Source: Nitrospirota bacterium (lineage in GTDB: Bacteria > Nitrospirota > Thermodesulfovibrionia > SZUA-242). From it: 36,228 nucleotides of DNA. Shown here in pieces: positions 23,855 to 32,730 of the stretch. The notes under the pieces are model-generated. The model did no database searches, was not told the DNA's origin, and saw only the letters and a program-made list of their open reading frames with translations. Position 1 is the stretch's first letter. Each line of letters starts with the position of its first letter. The stretch covers positions 1 through 36,228 of the forward strand of contig QJVM01000029.1 of the NCBI GenBank assembly GCA_003235715.1, written 5' to 3'. The position numbers and the translations under genes are program-made.

Positions 23855-23880
23855 CGGCCGGGTTTGCCCTTGCCGGCCGA
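23855..23880. repeat. Short GC-rich inverted repeat
   Basis: CGGCCGG and CCGGCCG flank about eleven bases between the DUF2914 and ResB-like genes. No T-run follows, so it is at most a weak attenuator. Confidence 0.3.
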
Positions 23881-23982
23881 CTGCGCTCGTGGTTCCCTGA
23901 GAATCGGCGTCTCGTTTTCCAGGAAAATCCGGGCGGATCCGACGGATTCGTCCTTTAGTCCCGGTCTTCCGAGCGGTGTCTT

Positions 23983-24708
23983 ATGCGAAGAGTTTTTGAA
24001 CTGTTTAATTCCCTTCGAACGGCCGTGTGGCTTCTCGTGGGATTGATCGTTTTCCTCCTGGCGGGCTCCCTCATCATGCCGGCCCGGCCGGACCGGTACG
24101 GGGCGATGAACAGCCAGCTCCTGTTTGAATGGCTTGCCGCGGAATGGAGAAACCCGGTTCATTTCTGGTTCCTGATGGTGCTGGTCCTGCTGGCGCTGGT
24201 CACCCTCAATACCCTGGTCTGTTCCGTGGATTCGGTATTGCGAAGGCTGACCCGTCGCGAGTTTCTCCTGCGCATATCTCCCCAACTGATGCACGTGGGC
24301 TTTCTGCTCATTCTGCTGGCGCATCTGCTGAGTTCCGGATGGGGATTCAAGGCAGAGGGGGTGCTTCCCAAGGGAGCCTCGGGAGTTCTGCCCACGGGTC
24401 AGCGGGTGACGCTCCGGACCCTCGATATGGATTTCTATGCTTCCGGTATGCCGCGGAGCTGGTGGGCGGATGTCGAACTGACGGGCGCCGACGGCGAGCG
24501 GGCCTCAGGGAGAATCGGTCCGAACCGCCCGCTCTTTCATAAGGGGGTGGGGGTTTATTTGAAGAATCCCACCATGGTCCGGAACGCACCGGCGGCCCAG
24601 ATTTACGTGGCCGCGGACCCGGGGGCCCTTTGGGCCCTGGCCGGGGCCCTGGTGTTTACCCTGGGCAACGGGATCGTTCTCGTGCTGAGGGTCCGGGGAG
24701 GCAACTGA
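23983..24708 (+). CDS. ResB-like membrane protein (short form)
   Basis: A 241-residue inner-membrane protein with four predicted helices (about 13-32, 60-80, 99-118 and 213-235) and an extracytoplasmic domain between the third and fourth. The opening FELFNSLRTAVWLL and the overall layout match ResB, which with ResC/CcsA attaches haem to c-type cytochromes. H104 in helix 3 (QLMHVGF) could bind haem. It is about half the usual ResB length, and no ccsA/resC gene is in the window; the c-type cytochrome gene nearby is a possible client. The start is ATG 23983. Confidence 0.82.
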   Translation: MRRVFELFNSLRTAVWLLVGLIVFLLAGSLIMPARPDRYGAMNSQLLFEWLAAEWRNPVHFWFLMVLVLLALVTLNTLVCSVDSVLRRLTRREFLLRISPQLMHVGFLLILLAHLLSSGWGFKAEGVLPKGASGVLPTGQRVTLRTLDMDFYASGMPRSWWADVELTGADGERASGRIGPNRPLFHKGVGVYLKNPTMVRNAPAAQIYVAADPGALWALAGALVFTLGNGIVLVLRVRGGN

Positions 24709-24711
24709 AAG

Positions 24712-25074
24712 TTGCGGCGCAGGGATTCCGACAGCAAGCTCGTTTATTCGACGGATCATCCGCTTGAGAGGATCTGCACGGTGTGCCGCAGAAGTCCCTG
24801 CGTCTGCCGGGAGGCCCCTTCCTTACCGGCCCGCCAACAGGTCATTCGTATCTCCCTGGAGCGCAAGGGACGCGGGGGGAAGTCGGTGACCCTTTTGAAG
24901 GGGTTTCAGCTGACGCGGACAGATCGTGAGTCCCTGCTCAAGGACCTCAAAAGGGTTTGCGGTTCCGGGGGCACCTTGCGTGAAGACCATATCGAACTCC
25001 AGGGCGATCACCGGGAAGGAGTGGCTGCGTGGCTTGAGCAACGAGGGTTTCGTACCCGGAGATCGGGCGGTTAG
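24712..25074 (+). CDS. SUI1/eIF1-like translation factor (YciH family)
   Basis: A 120-residue YciH-type protein. It has the DSKLVYSTDHP opening, a CTVCRRSPCVC cysteine cluster, and the SUI1 core with KGRGGKSVTLLKGF and GDHREGVAAWLEQRGF. YciH influences start-codon and initiator selection in E. coli. TTG 24712 is the start, with GGGGAGG ten bases upstream, and it follows the ResB-like stop by three bases. Confidence 0.92.
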   Translation: MRRRDSDSKLVYSTDHPLERICTVCRRSPCVCREAPSLPARQQVIRISLERKGRGGKSVTLLKGFQLTRTDRESLLKDLKRVCGSGGTLREDHIELQGDHREGVAAWLEQRGFRTRRSGG

Positions 25075-25121
25075 TCTTGTCTCAAGGGCCCTCATCGATG
25101 TCCCCATTGGTTTTCGCATCC

Positions 25122-25149
25122 TTGCCTTTTGTCCAAATATGAATAGAAT
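25122..25149 (+). promoter_or_regulatory. Sigma70-like promoter before the cytidylate-kinase-like gene
   Basis: TTGCCT (25122-25127) and TAGAAT (25144-25149, five of six) are 16 bases apart, leaving a leader of about 80 bases. Confidence 0.45.
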
Positions 25150-25235
25150 GAGGGTGAGAAGACTTATTCCGTTGGACGGTGCGGTCAGGTGGTAGGGGGT
25201 GCAGGAAATAATACTATTATCGGGGGTGTAACAGA

Positions 25236-25982
25236 ATGAGGAGAACGGACCCATTGAAACGGGACATCCTGGAAGCGACGGTCGTTGCCCAGGCCGTCCA
25301 GATATTTCGGGACGAGGTGCTGGCCCGTCAGCGGGGAGAGGTTCCTCGGAACCGACCCTTTGTGACCATTTCAAGAGAATTCGGATGTGAAGGAACGGAC
25401 CTTGCCATCAGTCTCGCCGAAGCGCTGAACAAGAGCAAAACCTACGGGAAGGGAGAGGAGTGGCTCTATTACGATCGGGCTCTTCTTGAAAAACTCGCAG
25501 AGGATTATGACCTGAAAGCCGAGGCCATCAAGGTGGCGGAGGAACACGGCCGGTCGGAGATTGAGCAGTACCTGAGCAAAGAGCTTTCCAAAAGACCCGA
25601 CGATTATGATGTCTACCAGTACCTTGTGAGTGCCATCAGCACCCTCTCCAAGCGGGGCAACGTGATCCTTGTCGGACGGGGCGCCTCCATCTTGGCACAG
25701 AACTTCGGAACGGGGTTTCACGTTCGTCTTTACGCATCGACACAGTTCAAGGTGAAGCGCATGCGGGATTGCATGCCGGATATTTCCGACGACGCGGATG
25801 CGGTTGCGTCGTTTATTCAGAAGGAATCAAAGAAACGGGAGGGGTTCATCGAGCGGTTTACCCTGAAGTCCCCGGCTGACCCTCTTTATTATCATCTGAT
25901 GATCAACAACGGGAAGTTTACGGTGGATCAGATGAGGGACCTCGTCCTGGCCGGCATGAAAAGCCGGGGCCTACCCGTCTGA
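25236..25982 (+). CDS. Cytidylate kinase-like protein
   Basis: A 248-residue protein of the cytidylate-kinase-like family (Cytidylate_kin2). ISREFG at 45-50 marks the family's P-loop region, but the loop reads GCEGTDLA, lacking the usual glycine-lysine or GSGGREI form. Later family segments YYDRALLEKLAED, ILVGRGA and HVRLYAS are intact. True CMP kinase activity is therefore doubtful; a nucleotide-binding regulatory role is possible. GGGGGTG precedes ATG 25236 by eight bases, and a terminator follows. Confidence 0.85.
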   Translation: MRRTDPLKRDILEATVVAQAVQIFRDEVLARQRGEVPRNRPFVTISREFGCEGTDLAISLAEALNKSKTYGKGEEWLYYDRALLEKLAEDYDLKAEAIKVAEEHGRSEIEQYLSKELSKRPDDYDVYQYLVSAISTLSKRGNVILVGRGASILAQNFGTGFHVRLYASTQFKVKRMRDCMPDISDDADAVASFIQKESKKREGFIERFTLKSPADPLYYHLMINNGKFTVDQMRDLVLAGMKSRGLPV

Positions 25983-26020
25983 ACCGTTTTAATTAGCAGC
26001 GAACAGCGCGTTGACCTCGA

Positions 26021-26053
26021 GGCCCGTTTCGCTTTGGAACGGGCCCTCTTTTC
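26021..26053 (+). terminator. Intrinsic terminator after the cytidylate-kinase-like gene
   Basis: GGCCCGTT (26021-26028) pairs with AACGGGCC (26038-26045) over a 9-base loop, then CTCTTTT. Confidence 0.75.
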
Positions 26054-26097
26054 GAGAAAACGGCTTCAAGTCTGTGACCCGTGGCGCTTTCATACCC

Positions 26098-26493
26098 ATG
26101 TACGCCCTGTTTATCATTTTTACCGTTGTCCCCATTATTGAGCTCGCCCTTCTCATTAAGGTCGGGGGCCTCATCGGAACATGGAACACCGTGTTCCTCG
26201 TGATGGCCACGGCGGTGGCGGGGGCCTACATGGTGCGGATGGAGGGCCTCTCGGTGTTCTACAGGCTACAGGGCAATCTGGCCCGCGGGGTGTTCCCTGC
26301 GGACGAACTGCTGGATGGGGGCATGATTCTTGTGGCGGGCGCCCTTCTGCTGACCCCGGGATTCTTTACCGATGTTCTGGGCTTTGTTCTGGTCTTTCCC
26401 TTATCCAGGAGCCTTGTACGGAAACGCGTGAAGGCGTATCTTCGACGCCGGGTCCAGTTCCGGCATTTTGGCGATCCCGGCCCTGATGCCTAG
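26098..26493 (+). CDS. FxsA-family membrane protein
   Basis: A 131-residue cytoplasmic-membrane protein with hydrophobic helices near 3-18, 24-43 and 73-100. FTVVPIIELALLIKVGGLIGTWNT and the LLTPGFFTDVLGF segment are characteristic of FxsA. E. coli FxsA was linked to phage exclusion by an F plasmid protein; its normal role is unknown. ATG 26098 is chosen by homology to the family N-terminus; no strong ribosome-binding site is seen. It follows the terminator at 26021. Confidence 0.9.
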   Translation: MYALFIIFTVVPIIELALLIKVGGLIGTWNTVFLVMATAVAGAYMVRMEGLSVFYRLQGNLARGVFPADELLDGGMILVAGALLLTPGFFTDVLGFVLVFPLSRSLVRKRVKAYLRRRVQFRHFGDPGPDA

Positions 26494-26526
26494 GGACCCG
26501 GAGGTTACCACAGGCGGGAGGGCCTT

Positions 26527-27096
26527 TCAGGTCTTTGCGGGCCGGCACCAGTCCTCGGTACAGGTGCACGAATGTTCAATGCCGTCATAGGCCATGAGGA
26601 TTCTCTTCTCGGCCTCCAGTTGTCTGGCCGAAACTGACGAGCAGTCAAAGGAATCCGTTCTCTCCAGAAGAGCCTTCCGGTCGGGAATATTCTCCAGTCC
26701 GTAGTCGATCACGTTGCCGGTACGCACGTCGAGCACTTCGGCCTCATTCCCGTTTGACACCACGGCGAGCGGCACGCAGAAACCAGGCTCAAGAGTCCTG
26801 GCGGCGGCGAGGGCCGGCCGTTCTCGAGTGACCAGAGAGCCTGGCCCATATCGCACGATCATGAGAACCTTCCCCGCGGGAGCCACCGCAAGGTCGGTAA
26901 CCGAATATCCTTCCAGGTCTCCGCATGAGACGTCATGGTGCACCCTGACCCTGAGGTCGGCAATCAGGTACCCTTTCTGGTCCACGAGAAATCGTGCGAG
27001 CTTCTGCCTGAGCCGCTCGTCGTCCGTGTCTGTCAGCCACTCTCCGGTGACGAAGTCCTGAAGTCGTCCGTAGACGTAATGATGACCGCTTCCCAT
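26527..27096 (-). CDS. HsdR N-terminal-like protein (solitary)
   Basis: A 189-residue protein resembling the N-terminal nuclease-like domain of type I restriction subunit R: HHYVYGRLQDFVTGE, DERLRQKLARFLVDQKGY, MIVRYGPGSLVTRERPALAAAR. No HsdM, HsdS or helicase domain is nearby, so it is not a working restriction system. Stand-alone proteins of this kind are common in deltaproteobacteria (recalled). A CTCTEDWC cysteine cluster ends the protein. GGAGG lies just before ATG 27096. Confidence 0.85.
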   Translation of the reverse strand: MGSGHHYVYGRLQDFVTGEWLTDTDDERLRQKLARFLVDQKGYLIADLRVRVHHDVSCGDLEGYSVTDLAVAPAGKVLMIVRYGPGSLVTRERPALAAARTLEPGFCVPLAVVSNGNEAEVLDVRTGNVIDYGLENIPDRKALLERTDSFDCSSVSARQLEAEKRILMAYDGIEHSCTCTEDWCRPAKT

Positions 27097-27356
27097 CTAT
27101 CCTCCTGTCTTCCGGGGCCTCTGTCTTTGCCTTGTTTCATTCTATACCCGACTCGGGACATGGGGAAAAGGGGGGTCCGGTTGCCGTTGGGGTTTATCGG
27201 GAATCCGGGGTCGTCGCCCTTCGGTTGGGGCTTGTGCGGCCGGGGATGCCGAGTTTCAGCAGGAAAGGGGGGAAGGTCGTCGGACGGGGAGGGTGACACT
27301 GTTTCCGCCCGTCAGGCCCTTATGGGTCGGAACTGAGGTTGGAAGGACGGCCGGGG

Positions 27357-27806
27357 TTACTCTCCGCTGTTATCGGCCTCGGTACTGTCGGTTTTCCCGA
27401 TATCCTCCAGGGGCGATATCAGGAGTTTGCCGTCCACGCTGAGACGGAGCACGCAGCGTCCGAGGTCTGTTTCCATGAACTCACACTTCCGGAGCTTGAG
27501 ATGAGCGAGTTCATTGACTTCACAGATGGCATCGAGGGTTTCGTTTCGGATCTGGCGAAGCTTGTCCTCAAAGGACTCATGGTCCGGAGAGAGGATCAGG
27601 TTCACAAGGTCCCGTCCGAGAGCCTTGGTCAGTTGCTTCACGAGTTCCCCGGGGTTGTAGATTCCCTGCAGGAGCAATTCCGCCTCGCGTTCGCACTCGG
27701 ACATGGACTCCAGGGCCTCCATCTCTGTTGGCGCAAGGATTCTCACCTTTACCCGGCTGCCCAAGCTCTTGATGTACACCTCTTCATACGCAATCCTGGT
27801 ATCCAT
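27357..27806 (-). CDS. Unrecognised acidic protein
   Basis: A 149-residue protein that I do not recognise. It is acidic, rich in Glu and Leu, largely helical in appearance and has no signal peptide or membrane segment. A central SFEDKLRQIRNETLDAICEVNELAHLK segment (about 78-104) and a C-terminal RCVLRLSVDGKLLIS segment could be structured. ATG 27806 is chosen over the GTG at 27815; AAGGA lies 11 bases before it. The upstream region is unusually AT-rich, as expected for a promoter. The coding evidence is an open frame of normal composition and a plausible start. Confidence 0.6.
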   Translation of the reverse strand: MDTRIAYEEVYIKSLGSRVKVRILAPTEMEALESMSECEREAELLLQGIYNPGELVKQLTKALGRDLVNLILSPDHESFEDKLRQIRNETLDAICEVNELAHLKLRKCEFMETDLGRCVLRLSVDGKLLISPLEDIGKTDSTEADNSGE

Positions 27807-28325
27807 CGCTGTCACCGTCCTTCTCGATTTGATTTACGCTATGCAAGACCTCCTTATGAATATCTGTTTACTTTTCTGCAAATTATGGGCCAGTCTTTAA
27901 ATAATTGCCTTTATTCAAGATTAAATATTTATATACAAGGTGTTAGCTTGTTAATTCGCCTTCTGCGCCCGTTGGCGAGTTGACCCAGAAGGGCCAAATA
28001 TTCCTCATGCTGGGAAAAAAACTGACAGTGGGAGTCCTCAATCTTTGGGATACGTTTCGGGGTGGGAGCGCTTCTCTGCGGAGGATAACGCCGGCGGGGG
28101 CCGCCCGGTTCTACGCGGTTCGGATGCGGTCCGGCCGTCTGGCCGGGAGCATGGGCGTGGTGTTCTTTCCACAGAGGCGACCTCTCAAGGTGGGGCTGTT
28201 TCATTACATTGCAAAAACCTTGTCTTCTCTGATAGATTTTCTATCCGGGCGGCGGAACTCACGTGTTGAGGGCCTGTTCCGCACCGTCGGAATATTGCAT
28301 AAGCTAAGTTCAGGAGGAACTGGTT
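27807..28325. other. Gene-poor region with an AT-rich segment before rpmE
   Basis: These 519 bases hold no gene I can support. About 27835-27955 is strikingly AT-rich (TTAAATATTTATATAC) in a GC-rich window and probably carries the promoter of the minus-strand gene. On the minus strand AAGGAGG lies about 40 bases before that gene's start, without a start codon at proper distance. Open frames of 134 and 91 codons lie in the rest, but neither has a ribosome-binding site. Confidence 0.55.
28209..28238 (+). promoter_or_regulatory. Possible rpmE promoter
   Basis: TTGCAA (28209-28214) and TAGATT (28233-28238) are 18 bases apart, each four of six matches to consensus. The leader to GTG 28326 would be about 80 bases. 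Confidence 0.35.
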
Positions 28326-28535
28326 GTGAAGAGCGGAATTCACCCCGAATACAAGGAAGTCCAGGCCACATGTGCCTGCGGTGAGACGTTTATGACCCAG
28401 TCAACGGCCAAGAAGATTCAGACCGAGATCTGTTCCAAGTGCCATCCCTTCTTCACCGGCCAGCAGAAGCTGGTGGACAGCGAAGGTCGCGTGGAGCGCT
28501 TTCAGCGAAAGTACGCGAAACACCTCAAGAAGTAG
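28326..28535 (+). CDS. rpmE: Ribosomal protein bL31, zinc-binding form
   Basis: A 69-residue large-subunit protein. The zinc ligands C16, C18, C36 and C39 (CACG and CSKCHPF) are all present, so it is the C+ type that is used when zinc is available. GGAGG lies eight bases before the GTG start. A strong terminator follows immediately. Confidence 0.97.
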   Translation: MKSGIHPEYKEVQATCACGETFMTQSTAKKIQTEICSKCHPFFTGQQKLVDSEGRVERFQRKYAKHLKK

Positions 28536-28549
28536 GCGGATTTACGAAG

Positions 28550-28586
28550 AAACAGGAAACCTGTTGGACAGGTTTCCTGTTTTTTT
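28550..28586 (+). terminator. Strong intrinsic terminator between rpmE and prfA
   Basis: A perfect 14-bp stem runs from 28550-28563 and pairs with 28569-28582 over a TTGGA loop, followed by a run of T ending at 28586. It is the strongest terminator in the window. Transcripts for prfA must either read through it or start in the 26 bases after it. Confidence 0.93.
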
Positions 28587-28611
28587 ACGTCCTCTCAACC
28601 ATACCTAATTT

Positions 28612-29682
28612 ATGATCGAGAAACTGAAAGCCCTCAGGGAGAAATACGAGGAACTGACCCGCCGGATGCTTGACCCGGCCGTGCTTTCCGTCCCCGTGAA
28701 ATACAGGGAAGTGACCCGCGAGCATGCCGAACTCGAGCCCCTGGTGGAGAAGATTCGGGTTTACGAAAAACTTCGCCAGGGCGTGAAAGAGGCGGAGGAG
28801 ATCCTCGGGGATTCAAAGGACGAGGAACTCCGGGCGCTGGCCCGTGCTGAACTGGAGGAACTTCGGGGCCAACTGCCCGGGCTGGAGACCGAACTCCGTC
28901 TGATGCTGATGCCCAAGGACCCTCGGGATTCCAAGAGCGTCATCCTGGAGATCCGGGCCGGAACCGGCGGCGAGGAGGCGGCCCTTTTTGCCGCAGACCT
29001 TTTCCGGATGTATTCCAAGTATGCCGATTCCAAGGGATGGAAAGTCGGTATCGTGGATATGAACGAAACCGGAATCGGGGGCATCAAGGAGGTTGTGGCC
29101 ACGGTCGAGGGAAAGGGTGTATTCAGCCGTCTCAAGTACGAAAGCGGGGTGCACCGCGTTCAGCGTGTGCCTACCACGGAAGCATCAGGTCGAATCCATA
29201 CGTCGGCGGCCACGGTGGCCGTGTTACCCGAAGCCGAGGATGTCGATATCCGGGTGGAGGAAAAGGATCTCAGAATTGACACGTTCTGCTCTTCGGGAGC
29301 CGGAGGCCAGAGTGTGAACACCGCTTATTCGGCTGTCCGAATCGTGCACATTCCCACCGGAATTGTGGTCTCGTGTCAGGACGAGCGGTCCCAGCTCAAG
29401 AACCGCGAGAAGGCCCTCAAGGTTCTTCGGGCGCGATTGTACGAAATCGAACAGGAACGTCTTGACAGCGAGCGTTCCGAGAACCGCAAGCAACAGGTCG
29501 GTTCCGGTGACCGAAGTGAACGAATCAGGACCTACAACTTCCCCCAGAACCGCCTTACGGACCACCGGATAGGCCTCACGCTGCATAAGCTGGACCTCAT
29601 TTTGGAGGGCGAGCTCGATGAGGTGCTCGACCATCTGAACGCCAGTTTCAATGCGGAACGTCTCAAGACGATGAATGTCTGA
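28612..29682 (+). CDS. prfA: Peptide chain release factor 1
   Basis: A 356-residue class I release factor. It reads UAA/UAG with the PxT motif, here PTT at 187-189, and triggers peptide release with GGQ at 231-233. The HRVQRVP and [15 protein letters not shown] segments are the standard RF1 framework. ATG 28612 directly gives the family N-terminus. The stop is followed at once by an ATG in the next gene's frame, so prfA and prmC form the usual pair. Confidence 0.97.
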   Translation: MIEKLKALREKYEELTRRMLDPAVLSVPVKYREVTREHAELEPLVEKIRVYEKLRQGVKEAEEILGDSKDEELRALARAELEELRGQLPGLETELRLMLMPKDPRDSKSVILEIRAGTGGEEAALFAADLFRMYSKYADSKGWKVGIVDMNETGIGGIKEVVATVEGKGVFSRLKYESGVHRVQRVPTTEASGRIHTSAATVAVLPEAEDVDIRVEEKDLRIDTFCSSGAGGQSVNTAYSAVRIVHIPTGIVVSCQDERSQLKNREKALKVLRARLYEIEQERLDSERSENRKQQVGSGDRSERIRTYNFPQNRLTDHRIGLTLHKLDLILEGELDEVLDHLNASFNAERLKTMNV

Positions 29683-29703
29683 ATGCCTGTTTTACCGGAA
29701 AAT

Positions 29704-30600
29704 ATGAGCGCCACCTCCTGTCGGAAGGATATGCGAGAGGCCATAGGGGAAATCCGAGCCTCCGAGGCCCTCTCCCGGGGCCAAAGGAGCCTGGGCAAGG
29801 GCCCCGAGAGCTTTCGCGAAGCTGAACTTCTGCTGTCGGACCTGATGGGGGTCGACCGCGTCAGCCTTCACCGGGATGATGCGCGTCTGGATGAGGCCAC
29901 CTGGGCCGAGTACGCATCACGTCTTGCCCGGCGCCTTGCAGGAGAGCCGGTCCAGTACATTACGGGTTCCGTGGATTTCCTTTCGTTCCGGCTGAGCGTC
30001 GGGCCGGGAGTGCTCGTTCCAAGACCGGAGACCGAGCTCTGGCTTGCCGAACTGATCGATCGGTGGCCGTCGGTTTCCGGCAGGAGGCCGGAACGCGTCG
30101 TGGACCTGTGCGCGGGGTCGGGCTGTATCGCGCTTGGACTTTCGAGAGCTTTTCCCCGGGCCCAAATCCTGGCCATGGACCGGTCGGAAGCCGCCCTGGC
30201 CTATGCGCGGAGGAACGTGTGCCAGGCCGGCGCTCGGAATGTTTCCTTTTTATGTTCGGATCTTGTCTCCGCGCTGCGACCGGGCCGGATGCTTGCCGAC
30301 CTGCTGGTTTGCAATCCGCCCTACATTTCCAGGAGCGATTATGGTGAGCTGTCTCCCACGGTACGCGATTGGGAGCCTGAAGAAGCCCTTCTCGGGGGAG
30401 AGGACGGTCTCCAGTATTATCGGGAGATAGCCCGCAACCTTCGGCCTGTCCTGAGAGTCGGGGCGGTGGTGGCCCTCGAGGTCGGCTCGGGTCAGGGCCG
30501 GGCGGTCTCCGAAATTCTTGAAAAGGCCGGAGTGACGGGGATGTCGGTTTTCCGGGACCTTGGTGGCCACGATCGGGCGGTATTCGGGGTGCTGACGTAA
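29704..30600 (+). CDS. prmC: Peptide chain release factor N5-glutamine methyltransferase
   Basis: A SAM-dependent methyltransferase of 298 residues that methylates the glutamine of GGQ in release factors, here RF1 from the preceding gene. VVDLCAGSGCIAL is the SAM-binding motif I and CNPPYISRSDY the substrate-amide-binding NPPY motif; the N-terminal PrmC helical domain is present. Three ATGs are possible: 29683 (right after the prfA stop), 29704 and 29731 (GGAAGG just upstream). I use 29704, as its length before the conserved helix best fits the family. Confidence 0.95.
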   Translation: MSATSCRKDMREAIGEIRASEALSRGQRSLGKGPESFREAELLLSDLMGVDRVSLHRDDARLDEATWAEYASRLARRLAGEPVQYITGSVDFLSFRLSVGPGVLVPRPETELWLAELIDRWPSVSGRRPERVVDLCAGSGCIALGLSRAFPRAQILAMDRSEAALAYARRNVCQAGARNVSFLCSDLVSALRPGRMLADLLVCNPPYISRSDYGELSPTVRDWEPEEALLGGEDGLQYYREIARNLRPVLRVGAVVALEVGSGQGRAVSEILEKAGVTGMSVFRDLGGHDRAVFGVLT

Positions 30601-30612
30601 CGTTAGTCCTAT

Positions 30613-30646
30613 CCCCGTTTCGGGGCGTCGGTTGGACAGCCCCTTT
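30613..30646 (+). promoter_or_regulatory. Two mutually exclusive hairpins before murA
   Basis: CCCCG (30613-30617) pairs with CGGGG (30621-30625) over a TTT loop. The same GGGGC (30622-30626) can instead pair with GCCCC (30639-30643), which is followed by TTT. Such an either/or pair in a 70-base gap is reminiscent of an attenuator, but the stems are short. Confidence 0.3.
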
Positions 30647-30669
30647 GAGCGAGAATACGGTCAGCAGTC

Positions 30670-31926
30670 ATGGATAAACTTGTAATCAACGGTGGAAGAC
30701 CCCTGAGGGGTGAGGTCGAGATCAGCGGGGCCAAGAATTCGGTTCTCCCTCTGCTGGCCTCCGCCATTCTTGCGCCGGGATCGTCCAGTTTTACCAACGT
30801 TCCCACGCTCAGGGATGTGGTCACCATGGGCTTGCTTCTGGGCAACCTGGGAGCCCGGGTGGAACGCCAGGGAGACGGGATGAGCGTGGACACCTCTGAA
30901 ATCTCCGGATTTGAGGCACCTTACAGCCTGGTTCGAACCATGCGGGCCGCGGTATTGGTGCTGGGACCGTTGCTGGCCCGCATGGGACGGGCCCGGGTTT
31001 CGCTCCCCGGCGGTTGCGCCATCGGAGCCCGGCCAGTGAATCTTCATCTGAAGGGTCTGGAGAAGATGGGGGCCCATATCGAACTGAACGAGGGATATAT
31101 CGAGGCCTCGGCCGAAGGGCTCAGGGGCGCCCACATCCAGCTCGATATCCCCACGGTAACCGGCACGGAAAACCTTATGATGGCGGCCGTCCTGGCGGAC
31201 GGAGAAACCATCATTGACAACGCGGCCCGGGAGCCGGAGGTAACGGACCTGGCAGACGCTTTGACCGGCATGGGGGCCCGCATTCAGGGAGCCGGTTCCT
31301 CCCGTGTGGTTGTCCACGGGGTGAGCGGCCTTTCTCCGGTCTCGCACCGGGCCATTCCCGACCGGATCGAAACCGGGACCTTCATGGTGGCTGCGGCCAT
31401 CACGGGCGGGGATCTGCTCCTCCGGGGGGCAAGAGCCGACCACGTGGAGGCGGTGGCGGACAAACTTCAGGAAAGCGGGGCCGAGGTGACGGTGGAGCCG
31501 GACGGCCTTCGCATACGGGCCAATCGGAGGCCCCGGGCCGTGGATATCACCACCATGCCTTACCCGGGTTTTCCCACGGACATGCAGGCTCAGCTCATGG
31601 CCCTCCTTTGCACGGCCGAGGGCACGAGTGTGATCACCGAGAATATCTTCGAAAATCGATATATGCACGTGGCCGAGCTGGACCGTCTGGGCGCCGATGT
31701 CCGGGTGGATGGCGCCGTGGCGCAGGTGCGGGGGCTTCCCCACCTGAACGGAGCGCCGGTCATGGCGACGGATCTCAGGGCCAGTGCGTCGCTTGTGCTT
31801 GCGGGCCTTGTGGCCAGGGGAACAACGACCATCCGACGCATCTACCACCTGGATCGGGGCTACGACCGTATCGAGAGGAAACTCGTAGCCGTAGGCGCGG
31901 ACATCGTTCGGGAGAAGGATGAGTAG
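30670..31926 (+). CDS. murA: UDP-N-acetylglucosamine 1-carboxyvinyltransferase
   Basis: A 418-residue enzyme making the first committed step of peptidoglycan synthesis by adding enolpyruvyl to UDP-GlcNAc. K22/N23 (AKNS) bind the substrate and C116 ([11 protein letters not shown]) is the catalytic cysteine, the target of fosfomycin. The presence of cysteine rather than aspartate predicts fosfomycin sensitivity at the target. ATG 30670 fits the family N-terminus; no strong ribosome-binding site is visible. It overlaps the next gene by eight bases. Confidence 0.97.
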   Translation: MDKLVINGGRPLRGEVEISGAKNSVLPLLASAILAPGSSSFTNVPTLRDVVTMGLLLGNLGARVERQGDGMSVDTSEISGFEAPYSLVRTMRAAVLVLGPLLARMGRARVSLPGGCAIGARPVNLHLKGLEKMGAHIELNEGYIEASAEGLRGAHIQLDIPTVTGTENLMMAAVLADGETIIDNAAREPEVTDLADALTGMGARIQGAGSSRVVVHGVSGLSPVSHRAIPDRIETGTFMVAAAITGGDLLLRGARADHVEAVADKLQESGAEVTVEPDGLRIRANRRPRAVDITTMPYPGFPTDMQAQLMALLCTAEGTSVITENIFENRYMHVAELDRLGADVRVDGAVAQVRGLPHLNGAPVMATDLRASASLVLAGLVARGTTTIRRIYHLDRGYDRIERKLVAVGADIVREKDE

Positions 31927-32380
31927 GACGTCGCCAGGACCGCACGTGGACATCTATGCGGACGGGGCCTGCAGCGGGAACCCGGGGCCCGGAGGCTGGG
32001 GGGCCCTGCTTCGGTTCGGGCAGACCGAGAAGGAACTCTCGGGGTGCGAGGCCAGCACGACCAACAACCGTATGGAGCTTCTGGCCGTCATCACGGCCCT
32101 GGAGTCCCTCAAGAAACCATGCAAGGTGACGGTCGCCACGGATTCCAGCTATGTGGTCAAGGGCATGCGCGAGTGGATCCGGACGTGGCAGAAGAACGGA
32201 TGGAAGAATTCATCCAAAAAGGACGTGATGAACCGGGATCTTTGGGAGCGCCTTCTCAAGGCCGCTGATCACCACCAGATCGACTGGAGGTGGATTCGGG
32301 GCCATGCCGGCCATCCCGAGAACGAACGATGCGACAGTCTCGCCCGGGCGGCCCTGAAGGAATGCGGGACCGGGCCATGA
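31919..32380 (+). CDS. rnhA: Ribonuclease HI
   Basis: A 153-residue nuclease that cuts the RNA strand of RNA-DNA hybrids. The catalytic acidic residues are D15 ([15 protein letters not shown]), E53 (NNRMEL) and D75 (ATDSSYV), with the last aspartate in NERCDSLA; the basic handle QKNGWKN is present. It overlaps murA by eight bases and the HNH gene by four, so the three are translationally coupled. Confidence 0.97.
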   Translation: MSRTSPGPHVDIYADGACSGNPGPGGWGALLRFGQTEKELSGCEASTTNNRMELLAVITALESLKKPCKVTVATDSSYVVKGMREWIRTWQKNGWKNSSKKDVMNRDLWERLLKAADHHQIDWRWIRGHAGHPENERCDSLARAALKECGTGP

Positions 32381-32685
32381 TGTTCCACGCGGAGGCGGAC
32401 GACGCCTCCATCGCCCGGGAAAAGGTCCGGGCGCGCGAGCTCCGGCGGACCACGTGGTGGAAGCGCAAACTTGAAGAGGGCCGCTGCTATTATTGCGCGA
32501 GGCCCTTCGAGGCTTCGCAGTTGACCATGGACCATCTTGTACCGCTCGCCCGCGGCGGAAAAAGTACCCGCACCAATTGCGTTTGTGCGTGCAAGACCTG
32601 CAACAGCAAGAAGAAATATCTCCTTCCCATCGAGTGGCAGGAATACCTTTCATCCCTGGATCGCCAAAGCAGCGAAGAGGAATGA
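32377..32685 (+). CDS. HNH endonuclease-like protein
   Basis: A 102-residue protein with a full zinc-supported HNH fold: C37/C40, [11 protein letters not shown] with D52 and H53, N67, and C72/C75-N76 (CKTCNSKK). A basic, helical N-terminal part precedes it. The start codon overlaps the rnhA stop (ATGA), so it is built into the murA-rnhA operon, not part of a recognisable phage or intron. It may be a DNA repair-type nuclease or a restriction-like enzyme; the target is unknown. Confidence 0.9.
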   Translation: MMFHAEADDASIAREKVRARELRRTTWWKRKLEEGRCYYCARPFEASQLTMDHLVPLARGGKSTRTNCVCACKTCNSKKKYLLPIEWQEYLSSLDRQSSEEE

Positions 32686-32730
32686 TCCGCGTCCGTTTCG
32701 GGCACGTGTCGTAAACCGCGGAGAAACCGC

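Noticed and set aside
26527-27096. Possible type I restriction system
   Set aside because: Only a stand-alone HsdR-N-like domain is present; there is no HsdM, HsdS or helicase.
27980-28384. Plus-strand open frame of 134 codons before rpmE
   Set aside because: It has no ribosome-binding site, no recognised motif and overlaps the start of rpmE.
30661-31953. Minus-strand open frame of 430 codons
   Set aside because: It mirrors murA exactly, which has all family motifs on the other strand.
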